Assembly: GCA_964391305.1 (NCBI GenBank)
Contig: CAYMJO010000018.1
Span: 1 to 17,201, forward strand
Origin: CAYMJO01 sp964391305
GTDB taxonomy: Bacteria > Patescibacteriota > CALEFQ01
DNA length: 17,201 nucleotides
Direction of reading: 5' to 3'
The notes under the pieces were generated by a model. That model made no database searches. It was given only the letters and a program-made list of their open reading frames with translations, and was not told the DNA's origin. This document shows positions 6,312-12,198 of this stretch, piece after piece (position 1 is the stretch's first letter; every line of letters starts with the position of its first letter). A program made the translations under genes and the position numbers.

Positions 6312-7268
6312 TCACGCAATTCTCCATTCCCCATTCTTATTTTCCAGTTTTCCCTCAATGCTGAATCCCGAAGCAAACTTGTGTCCGCCGCCGCCAAAAC
6401 CTTCGGCGATTTTGGAAACATCTATGTTTTTAAAACTCTCCGAACGTAAACTGCCCTTTATAATATTTTGCCCGTCCTCCGACAGCAAAAGCGAAAATTT
6501 TGATTCTGAAGCCGAATTTATAACATCTATCAAACCGGCAAGATCTTCCGGCGTCGCTCCGACTCTCGCGAAGTCTTCCCGCGTCACAACGGAAAACGCC
6601 ATTTTCGTATTCGGATCTATCTTTATCCTAGCAAGCACTCTTCCCCAAAGTTTCAAAGCGATAACGCGCCTCACACGAAATATCTCCCTTGTAATCACCG
6701 GCAACCGAGCTCCTTTTCTCATTAGCTCCGAGGCGACTTCGAGCAGTTCTGGAGTGGTATTCTCAATTTGAAAGCTGTTTGTATCATACACGATTCCAGA
6801 CAAAAGAAGACTCGCCAAACTTTTGTCTAAAAGCAAATTCTTTTTTTTAAAAATATCATACACAATTTCGCACGTAGAGCTCTTGTCAGTATTCACATAG
6901 CAAAAACTTCCGAAAGGTCGTCTCTGTGGATGATGATCCAAATTCATGACGGGACCAAAAAAATTTTCTACTCTCCCACGCATTCCAGTCCTATTGATAT
7001 CTCCGCAATCAAGGACGACAATGCTATCATAAGAACCAACGCTGACAGAACATTTTACCCTGCTAATTTTTTCCAAAAAAACAAATCTCCTTGGAATTTC
7101 GTCAGCGCAAAAACAGCAAACCTGCTTCCCTTTCTTTTCAAGCGCTTCCGCCAACGCAAGCATTGCACCAAGTCCATCGACATCGGGTGACACATGCGTT
7201 ATCAGCAAAATTCTGTCCAACATAAAAATTTTTTCAGCAATTTCCTCTATCGAATTATTTTTCATCAT
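6312..7268 (-). CDS. nrnA: DHH/DHHA1 phosphoesterase, NrnA-like (oligoribonuclease / pAp or pApA phosphodiesterase)
   Basis: The NrnA/DhhP family uses two Mn ions to hydrolyse nano-RNAs, pAp or linear dinucleotides from c-di-NMPs. The 318-aa protein has motif I THVSPDVDG (H25, D29, D31), motif II DCGD (D87, D90), motif III DHH (111-113), motif IV D162 in GIVYDTNSF, and a C-terminal DHHA1 domain with GGGGHKFASG (292-301). Length and order fit the family. The ATG at 7268 (or 7265) overlaps the rbfA end by 14 bp, suggesting translational coupling. Whether it acts on nano-RNA, pAp or pApA cannot be read from sequence, but cdaA directly downstream makes a c-di-AMP breakdown role attractive. Its last ~12 codons lie in a 7-bp repeat array. 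Confidence 0.93.
   Translation of the reverse strand: MMKNNSIEEIAEKIFMLDRILLITHVSPDVDGLGAMLALAEALEKKGKQVCCFCADEIPRRFVFLEKISRVKCSVSVGSYDSIVVLDCGDINRTGMRGRVENFFGPVMNLDHHPQRRPFGSFCYVNTDKSSTCEIVYDIFKKKNLLLDKSLASLLLSGIVYDTNSFQIENTTPELLEVASELMRKGARLPVITREIFRVRRVIALKLWGRVLARIKIDPNTKMAFSVVTREDFARVGATPEDLAGLIDVINSASESKFSLLLSEDGQNIIKGSLRSESFKNIDVSKIAEGFGGGGHKFASGFSIEGKLENKNGEWRIA
6319..6353. repeat. Degenerate 7-bp repeat array at the nrnA 3' end
   Basis: On the + strand five successive heptamers begin at 6319 with ATTCTCC and ATTCCCC. The later units drift (ATTCTTA, then two TTTTCC-containing units). The array encodes the final residues of nrnA. A further pair, ATTCTCC plus ATTCGCC, lies at 6239-6252 in the gap before cdaA. 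A 7-bp period is not a multiple of three, so it is not simply an amino-acid repeat. Confidence 0.45.
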
Positions 7269-7596
7269 GAACTTTTTGGAGAAGATTATACACTTTTTCT
7301 ACATTATCAGGGGTTTTATCAACTGCAAATTTTACCTTCGGCACGAATTTCATCTTTAGTTTTTTGTTTAAAAATTTCTGTATGTCGAAAATGTTTTTTT
7401 TTAAAAAATTAAGAACTTTATTTCTTTTCTCAACAGGAATAACATCAATCCACGCGGTAGCATGTTTCAAATCATTCGAAACCTTGACTCTCACAATGCT
7501 AAAAAAGGAATCGGCTGGAAACTCAAACTCCTTCAATAAAATTCCCCCAAGCTCTTCACGAATCAATTTTTCAACTTGTTTTATTCTGTGAGACAT
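7255..7596 (-). CDS. rbfA: Ribosome-binding factor A
   Basis: RbfA is a KH-fold factor that binds the 30S subunit and helps mature the 16S rRNA 5' end. The 113-aa product starts MSHRIKQVEKLIREELG, the canonical N-terminal helix. It continues with the VRVKVSNDLKHATAWIDVIP strand region (about 35-54) and the PKVKFAVDKTPDNVEKVYNLL C-terminal segment (87-106). I chose the ATG at 7596. The frame stays open for another 28 codons upstream, but those residues do not resemble the family. It lies behind infB and overlaps nrnA by 14 bp, giving the conserved infB-rbfA-nrnA order. No SD. Confidence 0.94.
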   Translation of the reverse strand: MSHRIKQVEKLIREELGGILLKEFEFPADSFFSIVRVKVSNDLKHATAWIDVIPVEKRNKVLNFLKKNIFDIQKFLNKKLKMKFVPKVKFAVDKTPDNVEKVYNLLQKVHDEK

Positions 7597-7721
7597 ATTT
7601 TGAGATGTACAAAATACGCAAGATGTTCGCCTGCCAAAAACAGACCAAGCCCGAATCACCTCAAAATCCGCCACGGTCAAACGGGCGAAACGCCTGTATA
7701 GACGCGGGCATTTCGAGCTTT

Positions 7722-9524
7722 TTACAGCTTCTTCTTTTTCATTTCAATGCGATACACCTCAACTATGTCACCTTCTTCAACGCCCTCTACACCTTCGACT
7801 CGCATCCCCGCCTCTTTTCCCCTAGACACTTCATCCACGTTTTGTTTTTCACATTGAAGCTCAACGAGTTTTCCCGAGGAAACCTCTTTTTTATCTCTGA
7901 CGAGACGAACGCAAACATCATCGCCTTTTTCAACCTTGCCATTCAAAACCTTGCCGCCTATAATCATATCTTTTTTACCATGTTTGAAAACCGCAAGAAT
8001 TTTAACTTTGGCAAGCCGGACTTCGATTTTTTCGGGTTCAAGCAAACCTTCAAGAACATGTTTCAAATCATCGATCAGCTCATAAATAATATTGTAAATT
8101 TTGATCTGGATTCCCGCGGCCGTTGCAGTTTCTTGAGCATCCGATTCCACTTTAACGTTGAAGCCGACTATAACTCCGGAAGACGCTTTTGCCATCATTA
8201 CATCCGATTCTGAAATATTACCAACTCCTCTATGTAAAATCTGCACACCGGCCTCTTTGGATTTAAGTTTATCCAACGAAGAAGCTATCGCCTCGAGCGT
8301 GCCATCGACATCAGCTTTTACCACAACGTTAAGCTTCTTCATCTTGCCCTTGCTGATCGCCTCCGCCATTTCCGCGAGTCCGAACTTTCCATAACCCTTG
8401 AGACTTTTTAGACGTTCAATGCCGCTACGCTTCTCCGCGCGAAGACGGGCTTCTTTTATAGAAGCATGAACCTCCAAAATATCTCCAACGTGCGGAACAT
8501 CTTTTAAGCCCGTCAGCCTAACAGGCACGGAAGGTCCAGCTTCTAAAATATCTCTGCCTCTGTAGTTCTTCATCGAACGGACTTTGCCGAAAGTTGTGCC
8601 AACAACTATATCATCCCCTATATGCAAAGTTCCCGTCTGTACAAGAATAGTTGAGACTGCTCCTTCCCTTTCGGTCTTGTCAACTTCAATGACGGTCCCA
8701 ACCGCGGTCCTGCGAGGGTTAGCCGCTATATCCAGCATATCGGCGACGAGTAGAATCATATCCAAAAGCTCATCTATATTAATCATCTTTTTCGCAGAAA
8801 CCTCAACGCAAACATTATCTCCTCCCCATTCTTCAGTCACGACGCCGTGCTCCGAAAGCTCCTTCTTTACTTTTTCAGAATTCGCGCCTTCTTTGTCTAT
8901 CTTGTTAATCGCAACTACAATGGGAACACCCGCAGCCTTGGCATGATCGATCGCCTCAATAGTCTGCGGCTTAACGCCGTCATCAACAGCAACAACGAGC
9001 ACGGCTATGTCCGTCACGTCCGCGCCCCTTGCCCGCATCGCGGTGAAAGCTTCATGTCCCGGAGTATCCAAAAAAGTTATCATGCGCCCCTTCTTCTCAA
9101 CCTGGTAAGCTCCAATATGTTGAGTAATTCCACCCGCTTCACCGGCTGTAACGTTTGTCTGCCTTATCGCGTCAAGCAAAGATGTCTTGCCATGATCAAC
9201 ATGTCCCATTACCGTAATTATCGGGGACCGCTTTTTCGTATTCGCCTTGTCAGATTCAGCAAGCAGCTTCTTCAGACGACTCCTTCTTTCGGCTTCTTTG
9301 CTCAAAACCTCAACGTCTTCTCCTTTTTTCTTCTTCACCCTATACCCAAGATCCTCTGCAATAATAACGGCCGTTTCATAATCCAATTCTTCATTTATAG
9401 TGGCCAAAATCCCATTTCCCATGAGCTCTTTGATAACATCCGAAACGGACATATCCAAAAGACCCGCGAAGTCTTTCACGGTTACAGCGCCGGCTAAATT
9501 AATCGTTTTATCTTTTACAGACAT
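7722..9524 (-). CDS. infB: Translation initiation factor IF-2
   Basis: IF-2 is the GTPase that places fMet-tRNA on the 30S subunit and promotes 50S joining. The 600-aa protein has a short IF2_N module (about 11-60) and then the G domain: GHVDHGKT (107-114, G1), DTPGH (153-157, G3), NKID (207-210, G4) and SAK (243-245, G5). After these come the beta-barrel domain II, domain III (KADVDGTLEAI) and the C-terminal fMet-tRNA-binding barrel. The long N-terminal extension of enterobacterial IF-2 is absent. I chose the ATG at 9524 over an in-frame TTG at 9536. rbfA follows after 125 bp. Confidence 0.98.
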   Translation of the reverse strand: MSVKDKTINLAGAVTVKDFAGLLDMSVSDVIKELMGNGILATINEELDYETAVIIAEDLGYRVKKKKGEDVEVLSKEAERRSRLKKLLAESDKANTKKRSPIITVMGHVDHGKTSLLDAIRQTNVTAGEAGGITQHIGAYQVEKKGRMITFLDTPGHEAFTAMRARGADVTDIAVLVVAVDDGVKPQTIEAIDHAKAAGVPIVVAINKIDKEGANSEKVKKELSEHGVVTEEWGGDNVCVEVSAKKMINIDELLDMILLVADMLDIAANPRRTAVGTVIEVDKTEREGAVSTILVQTGTLHIGDDIVVGTTFGKVRSMKNYRGRDILEAGPSVPVRLTGLKDVPHVGDILEVHASIKEARLRAEKRSGIERLKSLKGYGKFGLAEMAEAISKGKMKKLNVVVKADVDGTLEAIASSLDKLKSKEAGVQILHRGVGNISESDVMMAKASSGVIVGFNVKVESDAQETATAAGIQIKIYNIIYELIDDLKHVLEGLLEPEKIEVRLAKVKILAVFKHGKKDMIIGGKVLNGKVEKGDDVCVRLVRDKKEVSSGKLVELQCEKQNVDEVSRGKEAGMRVEGVEGVEEGDIVEVYRIEMKKKKL

Positions 9525-9586
9525 AATCGATGCCAAATGTTAAACACTGGACTCTATGTTAATTAAAAAAACTCGGGGCTTTGCTC

Positions 9587-9841
9587 TCACTTTTGAAGTC
9601 CCCTTTTGCCCCTTACTTTCTCAATTACTATAAAAAGAGTAACAAGAGCTGTGAGAATCCACAAAACCCACGCTATCACTTTTAACAAAAACCAAAAATC
9701 CCATCCGCTTTTCCAAAAAATTATTAAAGCAACGCCCGTAATAATTGACCAACGTAGCCAAGTCGGTAATGTTTTTTTATCAAAAAACGCGGCAACCGCC
9801 TGAAGAATTCCCATACCAACTTTTTTGCCTAGTTCTCCCAT
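9587..9841 (-). CDS. Small two-TM membrane protein, unknown function
   Basis: I do not recognise the family. The 84-aa product has a mildly amphipathic N-terminal segment (1-28, with KK and the PTW turn), then two hydrophobic helices (about 30-45 and 49-73) rich in Trp and Phe, and a basic C-terminal tail (EKVRGKRGLQK). By the positive-inside rule both ends may face the cytoplasm. A promoter with a consensus -10 lies ~60 bp upstream, and infB follows 62 bp downstream, so the two may be co-transcribed. The ATG at 9841 has no SD. Codon use and the clean TM pattern support a real gene. Confidence 0.72.
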   Translation of the reverse strand: MGELGKKVGMGILQAVAAFFDKKTLPTWLRWSIITGVALIIFWKSGWDFWFLLKVIAWVLWILTALVTLFIVIEKVRGKRGLQK

Positions 9842-9906
9842 ACTATTTTAAAAAATCAAAGGCTTAACCTAAAAATATACGCCTAAAGTGCATTTAAAGC
9901 AAGTAT

Positions 9907-9934
9907 ATTATACAACAAAAATAACAAATCACAA
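9907..9934 (-). promoter_or_regulatory. Predicted promoter upstream of the small membrane protein and infB
   Basis: On the minus strand, -35 TTGTGA (9929-9934, 4/6) and -10 TATAAT (9907-9912, 6/6) are separated by 16 bp. The predicted start is near 9900, giving a ~58-nt leader. It overlaps a degenerate 7-bp repeat, so the -35 match may be partly fortuitous. Confidence 0.5.
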
Positions 9935-9945
9935 ATTCCCAATAT
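9911..9945. repeat. Degenerate AT-rich 7-bp repeat array
   Basis: Read in steps of seven from 9911 the + strand gives units such as CAAATCA (9925) and CAAATTC (9932), flanked by more divergent units. It lies between the DAGK gene stop and the small membrane protein, overlapping the predicted promoter. AT richness weakens the case, but the period matches the arrays in nrnA and in the O-antigen-ligase-like gene. Confidence 0.3.
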
Positions 9946-9992
9946 TAAAATTCGATATTGGAACCCCAACATCAGTCTGACCATTCGCATTT

Positions 9993-10862
9993 TTAAAATA
10001 CTCTTCCCTTGCCAACAATTACTTTTAAAACTTTCGGTATGACATCAATTTCAAGCGGCAACACGTCGTAAAGTACACCATCCGTCGCAATTTTTACAAT
10101 TTTGGGACCGTCAATACGAACATGCTCCGCCTTGAAAATACTCGCATCGGGAAGTTTCTCATACTGTTTTTGCACAACAAACTTTATTTTTTTAAAAATT
10201 TTTTCAGAATAAGGAACAACACAAACATTCAATACCTTGTCTTTCGGATTCACATTCGCCCTCGCGAAAGACGTATCACTAAGATTTATTACCGAAACGT
10301 TGAAAAGATCACATTTGATTTGATACTGGTTATCTATCACGACTCTTACCGGCTGAACCTTGTATTTTTTTATACGGCGAGAGGTCGAGAACTTTCCAAT
10401 CCTCTCCTGCACAAGATCCTTCCTTGTTTTGTACTCCGCTTCAAAACCGACATCCACCGTCGTAATAAAAAAACGCTTGTTAACTTTGCCGAGATCCAGA
10501 CTGTCAAGCTTGCGACGCGCGATCTCTTGGCAAGCCGAAGCGTTGGACGGAATCCCGAGCATATTCGCAATGCGGTTCGGCTCCCCTATGGGAATTATGC
10601 CAAAAACTATATCTTCTGGATGCATGCCCAAAACTAAACTGGCGTTAAGGGCTTTCGTGAAAGTGTAATCGTTTCCAACAAGGATAACCGTTTTGATATC
10701 TCTTTCAAGCGCTATTTTCACAAGATCCTGCACGGGACGAATGGGCGTCACTTTTTCCCTTTCTCCGGCAATATCCAAATCTGTCAACGTGGTTTCGATC
10801 TGCGCGATGAGTTTCTTGTATTTCCCATCCGCAACGTATGAATCGTAAATATAATAATACAT
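9993..10862 (-). CDS. Divergent diacylglycerol-kinase-fold (YegS/LCB5-like) protein
   Basis: The 289-aa protein has the outline of the DAGK catalytic family. A Rossmann-like segment VILVGNDYTFTKALNAS (59-75) stands where GGDGTxNEVxNG is normal. GIIPIGEPNRIANMLGIP (88-105) replaces GIIPLGTGNDFARxLGIP. A C-terminal beta-sandwich ends with DG (261-262) and LPLEIDVIPKVLKVIVGKG, which closely resembles the family tail. Spacing between motifs is normal, but the nucleotide-binding GGDGT reads GNDYT and GTGND reads GEPNR, so ATP binding or lipid kinase activity is doubtful. It may be a re-purposed lipid-binding member. The ATG at 10862 abuts a large inverted repeat; bactofilin lies upstream. No SD. 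Confidence 0.78.
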   Translation of the reverse strand: MYYYIYDSYVADGKYKKLIAQIETTLTDLDIAGEREKVTPIRPVQDLVKIALERDIKTVILVGNDYTFTKALNASLVLGMHPEDIVFGIIPIGEPNRIANMLGIPSNASACQEIARRKLDSLDLGKVNKRFFITTVDVGFEAEYKTRKDLVQERIGKFSTSRRIKKYKVQPVRVVIDNQYQIKCDLFNVSVINLSDTSFARANVNPKDKVLNVCVVPYSEKIFKKIKFVVQKQYEKLPDASIFKAEHVRIDGPKIVKIATDGVLYDVLPLEIDVIPKVLKVIVGKGRVF

Positions 10863-10955
10863 AAAAATGTTCTAATTGTTCTAACTGTTCAAATTGTTGC
10901 TTTTCAAAAGTTCAATTAGAACAATAAGAACAAATAGAACAATTAGAACATTTTT
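10863..10955. repeat. Inverted array of 9-bp repeats
   Basis: Three 9-bp units of GTTCTAATT type start at 10869, 10878 and 10887. Four units of the opposite orientation (AATTAGAAC type) run at 10914-10949. The outer 21 bp (10863-10883 against 10935-10955) are perfect inverted repeats, and the centre CTTTTCAAAAG (10900-10910) is itself a dyad. It fills the whole gap between the bactofilin stop and the DAGK ATG. As RNA it would fold into a long AU-rich hairpin ending in UUUUU immediately before the AUG. Confidence 0.85.
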
Positions 10956-10956
10956 G

Positions 10957-11370
10957 TTATTCTTCTTTCTTTTTAACAACATCAACGGCTTCTTTAGTTT
11001 CATCGTTCATCGTACATTGTCCCGTAAAAAGCGCTCCGGCCGCAACGGAAAGCACGCCACTCTTGATGTCGCCAGTGACTTTGCTTGTCTCCTTCAATTC
11101 AAGCCTATCCTTGATATCCAAATTGCCGCTAATTCTGCCGGCTATGACCGCATTTTCAGCAAAAATATCCGCCTCTAAATTCGCGGCTTCTCCAACGATC
11201 AAATTTTTGCCAGTCTTTACAGTTCCAGAAACATCTCCCTCTATCCTAACGTTCTCATCACTGGAAAAATCACCCTCGAGCTTCACCGATTGACCCACCA
11301 CGGTTTCCCCGACTTGCTCTGAATTTACAATTTGAGATTCCAATTGTGGTTTTTCTAAACTTTTGAACAT
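10957..11370 (-). CDS. Bactofilin (polymer-forming cytoskeletal protein)
   Basis: Bactofilins self-assemble into membrane-associated beta-helical filaments used as scaffolds for cell shape and envelope enzymes. The 137-aa product has a short polar N-tail, a right-handed beta-helix core with hydrophobic-Gly rungs (about 22-122: VVGQSVKLEGDF, VRIEGDVSGTV, LIVGEAANLEADI, AVIAGRISGNL and so on), and a charged C-tail ending KKKEE. I chose the ATG at 11370, which gives the common MFK start. An ATG at 11409 is in frame but adds 13 non-conserved residues. It lies between the DUF4446 and DAGK genes. No SD. Confidence 0.9.
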   Translation of the reverse strand: MFKSLEKPQLESQIVNSEQVGETVVGQSVKLEGDFSSDENVRIEGDVSGTVKTGKNLIVGEAANLEADIFAENAVIAGRISGNLDIKDRLELKETSKVTGDIKSGVLSVAAGALFTGQCTMNDETKEAVDVVKKKEE

Positions 11371-11482
11371 AATTTTAGATGCATAAATTATTTTAGATAA
11401 TTGAAACATCCAAATTGCTTGAGTTACGCACCCATAAGCATGTCATTGCAAACATTCGAAGGCCGCGCATCGCATTTATTGA

Positions 11483-11950
11483 CTACGTCGCTCTCTTAAT
11501 AGCTTCCATTTCCTCCTCCGTAAGATGTTGCTTTGACTTGCCCGCTTCAATCCCTTTGGAATAAACCCGCGTTCCAGATCGGGCGTGGAGACTCGAGGTA
11601 ACAACGCCGTTATCTTCGGCATCAAGCAGCGCGACCGAAAAACTAAGATTGCCGCCAGTATCTCCGTATGGATTATAATGGAAAACACCTACTTTTTGAA
11701 TGCTCTTGAGAGATACCAAATGAAGATGTTGTGAAACGTCGAAAAGCTCCCCGACGTTGCTCCTAAGCTTTTTGATATCTTCAACATTGCGCATCACAAT
11801 GGCATTTAAATGAGGGCTTTTCTTTGTCCCAAAAAACTGCCTGAAGCGTCTCTTAAACGCTCTTAACTGCGTATGCAAATAAATGACGTATGCCATAAAT
11901 ACGCCTGCAAATGCCATAAAAATAAGAAAAAACCACCAGTCTAATTCCAT
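11483..11950 (-). CDS. DUF4446 family membrane protein
   Basis: A 155-aa protein with one N-terminal TM helix (about 5-25), a basic coiled-coil-like stretch (28-80), and the conserved DUF4446 block QKVGVFHYNPYGDTGGNLSFSV, which continues to ALLD at 110. GVVTSSLHARSGTRVYSKGI (115-134) and GKSKQHLTEEEMEAI (137-151) complete the signature. The family has no established function; it is widespread in Gram-positives and CPR, often near partition or division genes. It is the first gene after a terminator, a predicted promoter and a structured leader, so it probably begins the unit DUF4446-bactofilin-DAGK. The ATG at 11950 has no SD. Confidence 0.88.
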   Translation of the reverse strand: MELDWWFFLIFMAFAGVFMAYVIYLHTQLRAFKRRFRQFFGTKKSPHLNAIVMRNVEDIKKLRSNVGELFDVSQHLHLVSLKSIQKVGVFHYNPYGDTGGNLSFSVALLDAEDNGVVTSSLHARSGTRVYSKGIEAGKSKQHLTEEEMEAIKRAT

Positions 11951-11963
11951 ATAATATAATTAG

Positions 11964-12040
11964 AAAACTCAAAGGTTCCGCCGTTGCGGGACCAATTTGA
12001 GTTTTGCCAGTCGAAGGCTGGCCAACCTCTGGCTAAGGTT
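11964..12040 (-). other. Structured leader of the DUF4446 gene (three hairpins)
   Basis: Three adjacent dyads precede the DUF4446 ATG: AACCT/AGGTT (12024-12028, 12036-12040), GCCAG/CTGGC (12006-12010, 12018-12022), and a long stem AAAACTCAAA/TTTGAGTTTT (11964-11973, 11996-12005) with an inner 6-bp helix. On the minus strand the last one is followed by TTTTCT and lies 13 nt from the ATG. It may be an attenuator or a terminator. GCCAG and CTGGC each occur twice, so alternative pairings are possible. No known riboswitch class is recognised. Confidence 0.5.
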
Positions 12041-12073
12041 TTGACATTACCAACATAACATCTACATCATACT

Positions 12074-12102
12074 ATTTTACTCCTACAGAAAGTATTCGTA
12101 AA
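12074..12102 (-). promoter_or_regulatory. Candidate promoter of the DUF4446-bactofilin-DAGK unit
   Basis: On the minus strand, -35 TTTACG (12097-12102, 4/6) and -10 TAAAAT (12074-12079, 5/6) are separated by 17 bp. It lies between the P-ATPase terminator and the three-hairpin leader, with a predicted leader of about 115 nt. Confidence 0.4.
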
Positions 12103-12149
12103 GAAAAATCTTGTGTAAAAATGAATATGACACGCCATATCATTTTTAT

Positions 12150-12186
12150 AAAAAATTTTAACAAACAAATTCGTAATTTGTTAAAA
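12150..12186 (-). terminator. Intrinsic terminator of the P-type ATPase gene
   Basis: TTTTAACAAA (12156-12165) and TTTGTTAAAA (12177-12186) form a perfect 10-bp stem. On the minus strand six T follow (12155-12150). It begins 13 bp beyond the ATPase stop codon. The stem is AT-rich but long, and the placement is right. Confidence 0.7.
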
Positions 12187-12198
12187 TTCGTCAGAAAT

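Noticed and set aside
506..7635. Shared 10-mer TTCGCCTGCC in two intergenic gaps (506-515 and 7626-7635)
   Set aside because: Many 10-mers are expected to repeat by chance in 17 kb; no evidence of an uptake sequence from two copies.
9565..9603. Terminator after the small membrane protein (GGGG/CCCC with seven T)
   Set aside because: Only four GC pairs around a 21-nt loop, although the T-run is good; not enough to call, and infB lies directly downstream.
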